From Nocardioides carbamazepini (lineage in GTDB: Bacteria; Actinomycetota; Actinomycetes; Propionibacteriales; Nocardioidaceae): a DNA stretch of 64,000 nt. How positions within the stretch are numbered: the stretch's first letter is position 1; each line of letters opens with the position of its first letter. The stretch lies in assembly GCF_024614185.1 (NCBI RefSeq), contig NZ_JAHTLF010000025.1:62001-126000 (forward strand), read 5' to 3'. A program made the translations under genes and the position numbers. Shown here piece by piece: positions 17,946 through 26,818 of this stretch. The notes beneath the pieces are model-generated. The model did not search any database and was not told where the DNA came from. It saw nothing but the letters and a program-made list of their open reading frames with translations.

Positions 17946-18744
17946 GGGTGTCCGGCCGTCCCGCGACCCCGGCACCGGCGCCGGAGTCGCGCAGCCCGGC
18001 GCGCACCTGCTCCTCGATCTCGCTGTCGGAGCGGCCCCGCGAGCGCAGATCCCGCACGTCGACGACCCTGCGGACCTGGCCCGGCCGGGTGAAGACGAGG
18101 ACCCGGTCGGCGAGCGTGACCGACTCCGGGACGGAGTGCGTGACGAAGATCGTCGTCATCTCCTCCTCGGCGAGCAGCGCGAGCAGGTCGGCGCGCACCG
18201 AGGCCGCGGTCATCTCGTCCAGTGCGCTGAACGCCTCGTCCGCGACCAGCACCTCGGGCCGGATGGCCATCGTCCGGGCGATCGAGACGCGCTGCCGCAT
18301 GCCGCCGGACAGCTCGTGCGGATAGGCCTCCAGGAACGAGCCCAGCCCGAGGCGGGTGAGCCAGTCCGTGGCGATGCCGAGCCGCTCCGACCTGCCGACT
18401 CCGAGCATCTCCAGCCCGAACGCGGCGTTGCCCACCGCAGTGCGCCAGTCGAGCAGCCGCGCGGACTGGAAGATGATCCCCACCCGGCCGGCGAGCTCGG
18501 AGAACTGCGCGAACGGATCGAGGCCGATGACGCGGACCTCGCCGTCGGTCGGCCGGGTCAGTCCGAGCAGGAGGTTGAGCGCGGTGGACTTGCCCGAGCC
18601 GGTCTCTCCGACGATCGCGACCCGTTCGCTCCCGTGCACCGAGAAGGTCAGCTCGTCCACGGCGCGGAAGCGGTGCCCGCGCTTGGAGAACTCCTTCCCC
18701 ACGCCGTCGAAGCGGACGAGGGCGGTCGGTGATGCGGCGTTCAT
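17938..18744 (-). CDS. ABC transporter ATPase, SsuB/TauB-like
   Basis: 268 residues. Walker A GETGSGKST (~48-56), Q-loop FQSARLLDWRT, signature LSGGMRQRV, Walker B VLVADEAFSALDE and switch His in FVTHSVPES are all intact. The family energises uptake of sulfonates, nitrate, taurine or other small anions and heterocycles. ATG 18744 overlaps the permease stop by 4 bp; the open frame before it belongs to the permease gene region. Part of a three-gene importer with the permease and binding protein. Confidence 0.92.
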   Translation of the reverse strand: MNAASPTALVRFDGVGKEFSKRGHRFRAVDELTFSVHGSERVAIVGETGSGKSTALNLLLGLTRPTDGEVRVIGLDPFAQFSELAGRVGIIFQSARLLDWRTAVGNAAFGLEMLGVGRSERLGIATDWLTRLGLGSFLEAYPHELSGGMRQRVSIARTMAIRPEVLVADEAFSALDEMTAASVRADLLALLAEEEMTTIFVTHSVPESVTLADRVLVFTRPGQVRRVVDVRDLRSRGRSDSEIEEQVRAGLRDSGAGAGVAGRPDTHD

Positions 18745-19586
18745 CGGCGTTCTCCTACCGGCCGCCAGGCGAGCAGGCGGCTCTCGATCAGGTTGAGCAC
18801 GGTCTGGAAGAGGAGGAGCATCAGCACGAGGAGCAGGGTCCAGGCCATCGCGTCCGCCATGTTGAAGAGCGACTGGGCCAGCAGGAGCCGGTTGCCGACG
18901 CCGACGGTGGCGCCCACCAGCTCGGCGACCACGACGGCACGCACCCCGTTGCCGAGGTTGACCGCCCAGCTGCTGAGGATCGCCGGCGTGATGGCCGGCA
19001 GCACGATCTGCCGGAACTGGTTCCAGCGCGAGGCACGGAACGCGTGGCCGAGCTCGCGGAGCTCCTGAGGCACACCCCGCACGGCGCCCTCGACGAAGAG
19101 CGAGAAGTTGGGGAAGGTGACCATGACCAGGATGAACGCGATCCGGACCTCCGCGTCGGTGAACCACAGCACGGCGAAGACCACCCAGGACAGTGCCGGG
19201 ATGCCCTGCACGAAGTACAGGATCGGCCGCAGGTAGGTCCGGATGCCCTCGCTGAACCCCATCAGCACGCCGGGGACCATCCCGATCGCGAAGGCCAACA
19301 GCAGACCGATGAGGATCCGCACGCCGGTGCGGACCAGGTTCTCCAGTTGGGCCCAGTCGGTGACGATCGCCTGCATCGACGACCAGATCTCGGTCAGCGA
19401 CGGCGTCGCCACGGGGGAGAGGAAGACCGAGGAGAGCTGCCAGAGACCGGCCAGGGCTCCCAGCGCGATGACGCCGGGGACCGAGCGCCGCAGGCGGTCT
19501 CGCACCGACATCCGCCGCCGGGGCGCCGGGCCCGTGGGGAACTCGGTCGGACCGTCGCTCAGGGGCGTTCGGCTCAAGACGCTCAT
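18741..19586 (-). CDS. ABC transporter permease, SsuC/TauC-like
   Basis: 281 residues with about six transmembrane helices and a BPD_transp_1 domain. The coupling-loop EAA motif is ELGHAFRASRWNQFRQIVLPA. The N-terminal helix begins VPGVIALGALAGLWQ. It forms the channel of the importer with the adjacent ATPase. The start overlaps the binding-protein stop by 4 bp (ATGA). Confidence 0.92.
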   Translation of the reverse strand: MSVLSRTPLSDGPTEFPTGPAPRRRMSVRDRLRRSVPGVIALGALAGLWQLSSVFLSPVATPSLTEIWSSMQAIVTDWAQLENLVRTGVRILIGLLLAFAIGMVPGVLMGFSEGIRTYLRPILYFVQGIPALSWVVFAVLWFTDAEVRIAFILVMVTFPNFSLFVEGAVRGVPQELRELGHAFRASRWNQFRQIVLPAITPAILSSWAVNLGNGVRAVVVAELVGATVGVGNRLLLAQSLFNMADAMAWTLLLVLMLLLFQTVLNLIESRLLAWRPVGERR

Positions 19587-20587
19587 CGCGCCAGCTCGCC
19601 GTCGTAGACGAGGTCGCCGACCTCGGGCTTCTCGGTCAGCACGCCGTACTCCACCGCCGCCTCCAGGAGGGCCTCGAGCTCGGCGGCGGCGTCCTTGGCG
19701 GGATAGACGTCCAGTGCCAGCCGGTCGGGAGCGCCGATCAGCTGGCGCAGCGCGTCGCCGTCGACGCCCGTGGCCTCGGCGATGAGCTCGGCGGCCTCGT
19801 CCGGGTTGTCACGGATGAAGTCGACCGCGTCGGCGAAGGTCGCGTACATGGGCTGCACCAGGTCCTCGTTCTCCGCCAACCAGGCGCGCTGCACGGCCAT
19901 CCCGACGTAGGGGATCCGCTCGATGCCGAGCGCCTTCTTCAGGCCGCCGACGAGGTCGAGCGACCGGAAGTCGTCGTTGCCGGCGGTCAGGACGGTGTGG
20001 GCCGGCTCCCAGAGCTGGACGGCGCCCTGGCGCCCCGACTTGGCGGCGGCGACGAGGCCGGACGGCTCAGCGGTGTTCTCCTTCAGCGAGCTCAGCTCCA
20101 CCCCGTCCAGACCGGCGGTGATCTTGAACATCGCGTAGTTCGTGGTCGAGAGCGCCCCGACGACCGTCTTCCCGGCGAGACCGCTGACGCTGTCCACGGC
20201 GCTGTCGCTCGGAGTCACCACCGTGCCCCACCAGTCGAAGACGTTGAACAGGTACTCCGTGTCGGCCCCCTGCTGGTTGAGGAGGGCGACATCGGTGAGC
20301 ACGCTGGCGCCCGCCGTGACCTGGGCCGAGCCGTTGGCGACCTCGGTGCGCAGGGCGACGGTCGACTTCGGCACGAAGGTGATGTCCAGGCCGTTGGCCC
20401 GGTCCAGCTCCAAGCCGTCGATGATCGGCGCGTAGAAGGACGTGAGCGAGGGCGCCTCGAGCACGGCGATGTCGACGAGGGCGAGGTCGCCCTCGCGCTC
20501 GGCGCCGAGCTCCTCGGAGCCGCAGGCGGTGGTGAGTGCGAGCACGAGGCTCGACACCGCTGCGATGCGGATGACGGAGTGCTTCAT
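19583..20587 (-). CDS. ABC transporter substrate-binding lipoprotein, SsuA/NMT1-like
   Basis: 334 residues from ATG 20587, with AAGGAAGGATC in front. Signal peptide with lipobox LTTACGSE (Cys ~22) predicts a lipid-anchored extracellular binding protein. The fold resembles NMT1/SsuA proteins (FYAPIIDGLELDRANGLDITFV; TEVANGSAQVTAG; GKTVVGALSTTNYAMFK). Ligands in the family are sulfonates, pyrimidine precursors and similar small compounds; the ligand here is undetermined. First transporter gene after the GntR-type regulator. Confidence 0.88.
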   Translation of the reverse strand: MKHSVIRIAAVSSLVLALTTACGSEELGAEREGDLALVDIAVLEAPSLTSFYAPIIDGLELDRANGLDITFVPKSTVALRTEVANGSAQVTAGASVLTDVALLNQQGADTEYLFNVFDWWGTVVTPSDSAVDSVSGLAGKTVVGALSTTNYAMFKITAGLDGVELSSLKENTAEPSGLVAAAKSGRQGAVQLWEPAHTVLTAGNDDFRSLDLVGGLKKALGIERIPYVGMAVQRAWLAENEDLVQPMYATFADAVDFIRDNPDEAAELIAEATGVDGDALRQLIGAPDRLALDVYPAKDAAAELEALLEAAVEYGVLTEKPEVGDLVYDGELAR

Positions 20588-20670
20588 GGTGATCCTTCCT
20601 TGCCGCGGGGGCATGGATGAGAGGGATGAGGGGATGGGCGGGATCGGCCGGGCGGTGTCGTCGCCGCGGG

Positions 20671-21312
20671 TCAGGCGTCGATGAGTGACCGGACGGTCTC
20701 GAGGTGCTCGGCCATGAGAACGGCGGCCCGGTCCGCATCCGCGTCGAGCAGCGCCGACACGATCTGCCGGTGCTCGGCGAGGGAGTCCTCGAGGCGGTGG
20801 GGGCTGCCGAGCGATCGTCGGCGGATCTGTGCCACGTGCGCGCTCAGGCTCCTCAGGACCGCCGCGAGCGGGGGCGCGTGCGCCATGTCGAGGATGAGGT
20901 GGTGGATCTGCGCCTGCCGGTCCGCGAACGCGACGACGTCGCGCGCCGCGCAGCACTCGGCCATCTCGGCGAGCAGCCGGCCCAGCCGCTCCGCCTGGTC
21001 CGGCGTGCGCCGCGCGCTGGCCCAGCGCACCGCCATCGACTCCAGGGCGATGCGCATGTCCAGCACGTCGCGGCTCTCCTCTGGTGAGATCTCACGGACG
21101 ACGACACCGCGGTTGGGGCGTCGTTCCACCAGGCCCTCCTGCTCGAGCCGGGCCAGCGCCTCGCGGACCGCGGCACGGTTCACCCCGAGTGTCGAGACGA
21201 GGTCCATCTCGACCAGACGCTGGTTGGGCCGCAGGCGACCGTCGAGGAGGGAGGCACGGAGGTCCTGGTAGGCCCGACCGGTCATCGATCGGGCGGGCGT
21301 CGTCGCGCTCAT
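20671..21312 (-). CDS. GntR-family regulator, FadR/FCD subfamily
   Basis: 213 residues from ATG 21312, preceded by AAGGGGAAGG. The winged HTH (~10-75) shows YQDLRASLLDGRLRPNQRL, GVNRAAVREALARLEQEGLV and RRPNRGVVV. The FCD ligand domain follows, with metal-binding residues in DMRIALE and the later IHHLIL, HVAQIRR and SLAEHRQIVSAL segments. It heads the operon of importer, amidohydrolases and MFS carrier and probably controls it in response to the substrate or an intermediate acid. Confidence 0.92.
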   Translation of the reverse strand: MSATTPARSMTGRAYQDLRASLLDGRLRPNQRLVEMDLVSTLGVNRAAVREALARLEQEGLVERRPNRGVVVREISPEESRDVLDMRIALESMAVRWASARRTPDQAERLGRLLAEMAECCAARDVVAFADRQAQIHHLILDMAHAPPLAAVLRSLSAHVAQIRRRSLGSPHRLEDSLAEHRQIVSALLDADADRAAVLMAEHLETVRSLIDA

Positions 21313-21413
21313 GTGCCTTCCCCTTACAGGTATGGGATTGGTGATGTCCGTCATGGTTCTGCGTCGCGTCCGCCACGGTCAACAGGACTGCCGACGGGAT
21401 TGCTGACAGCTCG

Positions 21414-21431
21414 CCCAAGAGGTCCTTATGG
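21414..21431 (-). promoter_or_regulatory. LysR-type box 1, upstream of the GntR-ABC-amidohydrolase operon
   Basis: Read in the direction of transcription the site is CCATAAGGACCTCTTGGG. It matches the pattern CCATAAG(C/G) - ~7 bp - CTGG seen at three more places in this region (25069, 26725, 29191). It lies ~100 bp upstream of the GntR start and just beyond the end of the LysR gene. Operator role is inferred. Confidence 0.45.
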
Positions 21432-21449
21432 CTGCCGGCGTTCCCCTGC

Positions 21450-22361
21450 TCAGGAAGGGGTGCCGCGGTGGACCTCCGCCTCGCGGAGGGCCTCGACGAT
21501 CAGGGTGTACTCGGGGGTCGCCACGAACTCCACGGACGCGACGATGCTGACGCGGCGCGTGCAGCGAGGCTGGCCGAGAGGCACGGCCACGACGTCGGAG
21601 CGGTGCTGGGCGATCGCCAGGCTCGGCGCCAGGCCCACCCCCACCCGGGCGGCGACCAGGCCCTGCAGCGACTGGTAGTCGTCGGTCCAGAAGACCGCGC
21701 GAGGAGTGACTCCGGCGCGGCGGAACAGCAGGTCGTGGATCCGCTCGTAGGGGGCGCGGTGGTTGCGCAGGATCCACGACTCGTCGCCCAGGGCGACCAG
21801 GTCGACCGACTCCTTCTGGGCCCGCGGGTGATCGGCGGGAAGCAGGACGCAGATCGGGTCGTCGGTCAGCGCGACGTAGGTGAAGGTCCCGTCGACAGGA
21901 CGCGGCGCCAGGTCGTACTCGAAGAGGAGGACGATCTCCGCCTCGTGCTCGCGGAGCAGCGAGACCGGGTCGACCGCGTCGAGCTGCTTGACGGCCAAGC
22001 GGATGTCGGGTCGCTCGTGGAGGACGCGTTGGAACGCGCGGGGCAGCAGGTCCACCCCGGCCGTCGGGAATGCGCCGATGGTGATGTGGAGGTGGCCGTC
22101 GCGCTGGGCCTCGAAGTCGCGCTCCAGCGCCGTGACCTGTTCGAGGAGGGTGCGGGCGCGGTCGCGGAGGAAGACGCCTGACTGGTTGAGCCGGACGCCA
22201 CGGGCTCCGCGCACGAACAGCGGCTCGCCCAGGTCGCGTTCCAGCAGGCCGATCTGCTGGGACACGGCAGGCTGGCTCAGGTAGAGCTGCGCCGCAGCCG
22301 CCGTGAAGGAGCCGGTGTCCGCGACCGCCACGAACAGCTGGAGTCGTCGCAGGTCCAACAC
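21450..22361 (-). CDS. LysR-family transcriptional regulator
   Basis: 303 residues. N-terminal HTH: LRRLQLFVAVADTGSFTAAAAQLYLSQPAVSQQIGLLERDLGEPLF compressed in the first ~55 residues, followed by a periplasmic-binding-like effector domain (LLPRAFQRVLHERPDIRLAV; VCVLLPADHPRA-like ICVLLPADHPRA). It lies 44 bp downstream of the flavin monooxygenase gene on the same strand and is likely part of that operon. It is the natural candidate for binding the boxes at 21414 and 25069. Confidence 0.92.
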   Translation of the reverse strand: MLDLRRLQLFVAVADTGSFTAAAAQLYLSQPAVSQQIGLLERDLGEPLFVRGARGVRLNQSGVFLRDRARTLLEQVTALERDFEAQRDGHLHITIGAFPTAGVDLLPRAFQRVLHERPDIRLAVKQLDAVDPVSLLREHEAEIVLLFEYDLAPRPVDGTFTYVALTDDPICVLLPADHPRAQKESVDLVALGDESWILRNHRAPYERIHDLLFRRAGVTPRAVFWTDDYQSLQGLVAARVGVGLAPSLAIAQHRSDVVAVPLGQPRCTRRVSIVASVEFVATPEYTLIVEALREAEVHRGTPS

Positions 22362-22404
22362 GGCTGCCCCCTTTCGCCGCGGCGCCGACGCTGCCGAGTC
22401 ACGG

Positions 22405-23733
22405 TCAGGCAGGCACTCGCGTCGCGGAGGCGGTCGGCAGCCCGAGGTTGCTCCGCAAGGTCTCGTGCTCGTAGTCGAGGTGCATCAGGCCGCGTCGCTG
22501 GAGCTCCGGCACCAGGAGGTCGACCACGTCGTCGAGTGCCTCGTGCACGATCGGCAACATCAGGTTGAAGCCGTCCGCCGCTCCGGCGACGTAGCGCTCC
22601 TCCATGGCGTCCGCGACCTGCTCGGGGGTGCCCACGACCTGATGGTGGGCGGTCGGAGCCCGTTCCAGCAGCTCGCGCACGGTGAGGTCGTCCTTGACCG
22701 CCAGCCCGACCACACTGCGTCGCCAGCCGACACCCCCGGCGAACTCCTCGTCGGGCACCAGGAGGTCCGTCCGCAGTGGTCGGTCCAGCTCGAGCGCCTC
22801 CACGGGTAGCCCGGTCCACTTCGACAGGCCGGCCAGATGGACCTCGATCGGAACGGTGTCGAACAGCTGCTTCTTCTTCGCGCGCGCCGTCGCCTCCGTG
22901 TCGCCGATCACGGTGGACATGCCGGGCAGGACCTTGACGCTGTCGGGGTCCCGGCCGAAGGCGGCGGCACGCCGGCGGATGTCGGTGCGGAACTCCAGCG
23001 AGCCCTCGAGGGTGTGCTGAGCGCAGAACACCACGTCCGCCAGCCGACCCGCCTGATTGCGCCCGGCCTCCGACGAGCCGGCCTGGAAGACGACCGGACG
23101 CCCCTGGGGAGTGCGCGGGAAGGGCAAGGGGCCCTTCACCCCGAACAGTGGACCGACGTGGTCGATCTCGTGCACCTTGGCCGCATCCGCGAAGACTCCG
23201 GTCTCCTTGTCGCCGACGAGGGCGTCGTCCTCCCAGCTCTCCCAGAGCGCCACGACCACGTCCATGAACTCCTCCGCGCGGGCGTAGCGGCGCGCCGCGT
23301 CGGGGAGCGGACCGGCGCCGAACTGCGCGGCGGTGCCGGCGTGAGCGGTGGTGACCATGTTCCAGGCGGCGCGTCCGCCGGTCATGTGGTCCAGGGTCGC
23401 GAACCGCCGGGCGACCTCGTAGGGCTCGTTGTAGGTCGTCGAGGCGGTGCCCACCAGGCCGACCCGCTCCGTCACCGCGCCCATGACCGCCAAGACGGTG
23501 GCTGTGTCCAGCGCTCCCGTCGGCCGCGCGGCGCCCGTCTCCGCGTTCGTGATCTGCTCGGCGAGGAAGACGCCGTGGAGCTTGCCGCGCTCCGCGGTCA
23601 GGGCGATCCTCTTGTAGTAGGCGCTCTTGACGTAGTCGTCGGCGTCGCCCTGCCGGACGCGCCAGGCGTCGTGCAGCTGTCCCATGCCGTACATGACGGC
23701 GGCGTTGATGACCATCTTGCGGTCGCGCTTCAC
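22405..23733 (-). CDS. FMN-dependent monooxygenase, DszA/NtaA/SnaA (LLM) family
   Basis: 442 residues from GTG 23733, chosen because AGAAGGAGG stands six bases upstream and the start overlaps the reductase stop by 4 bp (GTGA). It is a bacterial-luciferase-like TIM barrel. Family landmarks: RIALTAERGKLHGVFLAEQ, the TYNEPYEVARRFATLDHMTGGRAAWNMVTT segment at ~90-120, and GRPVVFQAGSSEAGR. Such enzymes use FMNH2 from a partner reductase and O2 to attack sulfones, aminopolycarboxylates or similar compounds. Genes around encode reductase and LysR regulator. Substrate unknown. Confidence 0.92.
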   Translation of the reverse strand: MKRDRKMVINAAVMYGMGQLHDAWRVRQGDADDYVKSAYYKRIALTAERGKLHGVFLAEQITNAETGAARPTGALDTATVLAVMGAVTERVGLVGTASTTYNEPYEVARRFATLDHMTGGRAAWNMVTTAHAGTAAQFGAGPLPDAARRYARAEEFMDVVVALWESWEDDALVGDKETGVFADAAKVHEIDHVGPLFGVKGPLPFPRTPQGRPVVFQAGSSEAGRNQAGRLADVVFCAQHTLEGSLEFRTDIRRRAAAFGRDPDSVKVLPGMSTVIGDTEATARAKKKQLFDTVPIEVHLAGLSKWTGLPVEALELDRPLRTDLLVPDEEFAGGVGWRRSVVGLAVKDDLTVRELLERAPTAHHQVVGTPEQVADAMEERYVAGAADGFNLMLPIVHEALDDVVDLLVPELQRRGLMHLDYEHETLRSNLGLPTASATRVPA

Positions 23734-24980
23734 GGTAGACCTCCTTCTCCTCGCGCGCGGTCGCGCGCAGAACATCTGTGCCCGTCGTCGCCCTGACCGA
23801 GGGCGCGGGTGCTCGGCAGACCGCCGATGCTCAGGGCCGCTCGCTCCAGCTCGGCCCTGATGTGCGTCAGGGGGACGTCGTCCTCGGCACCCGGCACGTC
23901 GTGGACGCCGATCTGGAACGGGACCCGCCCACAGCCGTCCCGGACGGGGACGGCCAGCATGCGAACCGTCGGTTGCGAGACGTTCGTCGGCGCCGACTCG
24001 TCGTACGACTGGCGCAGCTCGTCGAGGAGCCGCATCAGTGCGCGACCCTGCGCGGGCGTGCGGACATCGTCCGCGATCACTTCGAGCATGTTGTCGAGCT
24101 CATCGTGGCGAGGGCTCTTCCGGGCCAGCACCCAGCCCTTGCTGCGGATCAGGCGAAGCTGCTCGGCAAGCGACTCGCGATCGCCGTCCTCCCCGGCCCG
24201 TGACGAGCGACGGAGCCAGGCATCCTGTGCCCCCTCGTCGGCGTTGGCGACGAGCAGGGAGCCGAGCGGCGGCGCGAGGGGCAGGCGTCGTCCGACCAGA
24301 GGGGACGGGTGGATCGACGTGTGCCCGATGACGGCGACGTGCACGAGCTGGTCGTCCACGGCCGCGGTCACGACGATCTCGGAGCCGATGGTCTCCGCCG
24401 TCCGCTCCAGGATCGGACGCGCCGCCTCGACGGCGCGCAGGAGCGGGAACAGGTGCGCAGGCGCCCCGGCCGCGAACTGCAGTGGGGCGAACCGGCCGTA
24501 GCCACGCTCGAAGAACAGCAGCGGGAGGGCCGGCCGAACGACGTCGAGCGCACGGATCCGTCCGACCACGAGGAAGTGGTCACCGATCTCGCTGATCCGG
24601 TCCAGGTCGGCGTCGATCCACGCGATCGCACCGTCCACGATCGGACTGCCGCTGGGCGAGGCACGCCACTCGACCTCGCTGAACTTGTCCTCGGCGGACG
24701 AGGCGAAGGTGCGGCACAGGGCCTCCTGGTCGGCGCCGAGCACGTTGACGCAGAAGGCGGGGGAGCGCCGCAGCCGGGCGAAGCTCCGCGAGGACCGGGC
24801 GGGCAGGAAGGCCACGAGTGCGGGGTCCAGCGAGACCGACATGAAGGTGCCGACCGTCATGGCCTCGGGCCTGCCGTCCGGTGACAGGGCGGTGATCACC
24901 GTGACGCCGGTGGGGTAGTGGCCGAGCACGTCGCGCATCAGCTGGGGGTCGATCCGGTCGGGCTGCTCGATGATCGTCAC
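23730..24980 (-). CDS. Flavin reductase domain fused to an IclR-like ligand-binding domain
   Basis: 416 residues from GTG 24980 with AGGAGGAG in front. Residues 1-~170 are a flavin-reductase-like (HpaC/NtaB type) FMN-binding domain: MRDVLGHYPTGVTVIT, MTVGTFMSVSLDPALVAFLP, FCVNVLG and GDHFLVVGRI. Residues ~175-360 resemble the IclR effector-binding domain (VHVAVIGHTSIHP, VGRRLPLAPPLGSLLVAN, LRLIRSKGWVLARK), with no DNA-binding HTH visible. The reductase presumably supplies FMNH2 to the adjacent oxygenase, and the extra domain might sense substrate. The domain join is in one uninterrupted frame. Confidence 0.85.
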   Translation of the reverse strand: MTIIEQPDRIDPQLMRDVLGHYPTGVTVITALSPDGRPEAMTVGTFMSVSLDPALVAFLPARSSRSFARLRRSPAFCVNVLGADQEALCRTFASSAEDKFSEVEWRASPSGSPIVDGAIAWIDADLDRISEIGDHFLVVGRIRALDVVRPALPLLFFERGYGRFAPLQFAAGAPAHLFPLLRAVEAARPILERTAETIGSEIVVTAAVDDQLVHVAVIGHTSIHPSPLVGRRLPLAPPLGSLLVANADEGAQDAWLRRSSRAGEDGDRESLAEQLRLIRSKGWVLARKSPRHDELDNMLEVIADDVRTPAQGRALMRLLDELRQSYDESAPTNVSQPTVRMLAVPVRDGCGRVPFQIGVHDVPGAEDDVPLTHIRAELERAALSIGGLPSTRALGQGDDGHRCSARDRARGEGGLP

Positions 24981-25319
24981 GGCTCCTCCTCGGGGCGGGT
25001 CAGGGCGACTCGGAGGCCACCCTAGGAACGCCGCCCGGCCGGCAGTAGGGACCAAAGAACGAGGCTTGCCAGAAGGAACGCTTATGGCCGAGCACGCGGT
25101 CTTGAGGCTCCCGCGCGGCAGCTCCTCGACGCCCGTCTCCCTGTGCTTGATGGCCATGACGCCACCTGACCAGGCCACGCCGACGCATCTGCCCCTCGGA
25201 GCGACACCACCCGACGATCCTGTGAACAACCCTTGTGGACAACCTGGACTGTGCACGAACGACGGCACCGAGCGGGACGCAGGAGGCCTGCGACGCCCGG
25301 GGGAGGGGCGGGGCGTCGG
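24981..25319. other. 339-bp gene-free stretch upstream of the flavin reductase gene
   Basis: It carries the promoter region of the reductase-monooxygenase-LysR operon including LysR-type box 2. A short plus-strand frame from 25084 lacks homology and family features and is not called. It also contains the end of the beta-propeller gene's downstream region; no terminator hairpin was obvious. Confidence 0.5.
25069..25087 (-). promoter_or_regulatory. LysR-type box 2, upstream of the flavin reductase-monooxygenase operon
   Basis: In the direction of transcription the site reads CCATAAGCGTTCCTTCTGG. It is ~90 bp upstream of the GTG start at 24980 and shares CCATAAGC-N7-CTGG with the site at 26725. 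The nearby direct repeat of AAGAACG / AAGGAACG (25055-25080) may be part of the same operator. Confidence 0.5.
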
Positions 25320-26660
25320 TCAGCCGTCGACGGACGTCGCCGCGCGCATGACCACGACGTCCCCGTGGGTGCCGTAGCCGGCCAGCCGGCCGCCGTACCT
25401 CGTCCCGTCGAACGTCACCAGCCGCCACTCGTCGCCCGGCACGTCCGGGTCGGGCGGTACGACGGTCGGCCACGGGATGTTGGTGGGGTACGGCGCGGTC
25501 AGGGCGCCGACCTCGGTGAGCGACGTGTCGAAGACGGGGTACCGACCGCGGACCGCCCGGCGGTTGTCCCGGCCGTCGCTGGCGAGGACCCGCCAGGCGT
25601 CCCCGTCCCGCAGCAGGGTGGTGCCCTCGGTCGCGCGCCGGCCGGTCGCCGCGCCCCGCAGCGCGAGGTGGTCGAGCGAGGGTCCGGCGGCGAGCAGCGG
25701 GTGGAAGTCGAAGAACCTCCGCGCGCTGACGTAGCCGACCAGCCAGCCGCCCTCCGGTCCGTCGGGGCGCACGAGGTGCGGGTCCCACATCCCGACGCTC
25801 GGTCCGTCGGTCGGCAGCGTCAGCCGCCGGGTCGCCAGCACGTGCTGCCCGCGGGTGAGGTCCTCGGTGGACTCGGCGAGGGTGATGCCGAGCGCGCCGG
25901 GCACCCGGTCGGCCTTGCGCGCCGGGAAGTCGGACCAGGTGCTGGTCGCGACCAGCCAGCGCTCGCCGTCGCGGACGAGGTGGGTGGCGTGGTCGCCGTA
26001 CACGCCGGGCCGGTCGGGACGCTCGAAGAACAGGTCGCTGCGCCAGTCGAGATCGCCGGACGCCGACAGTGCCCACACCGAGGTGTGCGCCGTGTCGAAG
26101 AAGCCGGGTCCGGCGCTGGTCGCGGTGAGGAGCACGTCACCGCCGACCCGGTACGGCGACCCGTCGGCGTGCGACACGACGCGGACGTCGCGGAGCCCGA
26201 GCTGCCCGAAGCTCCCCGCGCGCACGTCGTCGACCCCGCCGGAGGCGTCCGGCCGCAGCCCGGCCAGCCACGCCGGATCCCGGGTGTCGGGTCCGCCGAT
26301 CTCGCGCAGGTCGATCCGCCCGCGGGCCACCCACCCGTCGCGCTCCCGGGTCAGCACCGCCAGGTGGCTGCCCGTCAGGGTCAGACCGAGACGGCTCGCT
26401 GACGCGCCGACCCGGCCGTGGCGCCGGCTCCGCAGCACCCGCTCACCGTCGCCGAGGCCGACGCGCAGCGACACCCGGCCCTCGTCCAGCCGGACCGCCA
26501 GCCGGGTCCCGTCCGGACCGTGCAGCGCGAGCTCGGCGCCCTGTCCGCCCCGGACCGCCGCCTCGACCGCGCCGAAGGGTGCGCGCAGCGGGAAGGCGTC
26601 GGCCGCCGCCACCAGCGCGACCGGTCGGAGGCGGGCGGCGATCTCGAAGGACGGCAGCAC
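25320..26660 (-). CDS. Conserved hypothetical protein, beta-propeller (GH43-like) fold suspected
   Basis: 446 residues without signal peptide or membrane helix. Repeated pieces such as MWDPHLVRPDGPEGGWLVGY, GVYGDHATHLVRDGERWLVA, FFDFHPLLAAGPSLDHL and TTLLRDGDAWRVLASDGR resemble the strand-turn pattern of five-bladed beta-propeller glycosidases (GH43/GH32-like), with Asp and Glu residues at blade starts. No family-specific catalytic triad can be assigned with certainty. It is divergent from the permease gene. Function is unresolved. Confidence 0.55.
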   Translation of the reverse strand: MLPSFEIAARLRPVALVAAADAFPLRAPFGAVEAAVRGGQGAELALHGPDGTRLAVRLDEGRVSLRVGLGDGERVLRSRRHGRVGASASRLGLTLTGSHLAVLTRERDGWVARGRIDLREIGGPDTRDPAWLAGLRPDASGGVDDVRAGSFGQLGLRDVRVVSHADGSPYRVGGDVLLTATSAGPGFFDTAHTSVWALSASGDLDWRSDLFFERPDRPGVYGDHATHLVRDGERWLVATSTWSDFPARKADRVPGALGITLAESTEDLTRGQHVLATRRLTLPTDGPSVGMWDPHLVRPDGPEGGWLVGYVSARRFFDFHPLLAAGPSLDHLALRGAATGRRATEGTTLLRDGDAWRVLASDGRDNRRAVRGRYPVFDTSLTEVGALTAPYPTNIPWPTVVPPDPDVPGDEWRLVTFDGTRYGGRLAGYGTHGDVVVMRAATSVDG

Positions 26661-26724
26661 CCGCGCAGGCTACTTGCTCGCCGGCCGCGGTCAGGTAGAC
26701 GCCTGGCCGCCGACGCGGGCGCGG

Positions 26725-26743
26725 CCATAAGCCGCGCTACTGG
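26725..26743 (+). promoter_or_regulatory. LysR-type box 3, upstream of the NCS2 permease gene
   Basis: CCATAAGCCGCGCTACTGG lies ~75 bp before the permease ATG. The core AGC-CGC-GCT is palindromic. It matches box 2 (CCATAAGC-N7-CTGG) and box 4 (GGCCAT-AGC-N3-GCTA). Confidence 0.5.
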
Positions 26744-26818
26744 GACCTTCGCGTTCTCGTGATTGCTGCCGCGCGCGGGGCGGGATTGAGTCGGTCTACC
26801 TCGAACCGGGAGATGACC

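Noticed and set aside
25084-25377. Short frame MAEHAVLRLPRG... upstream of the flavin reductase operon
   Set aside because: No ribosome site or conserved sequence; it overlaps the proposed LysR operator region.
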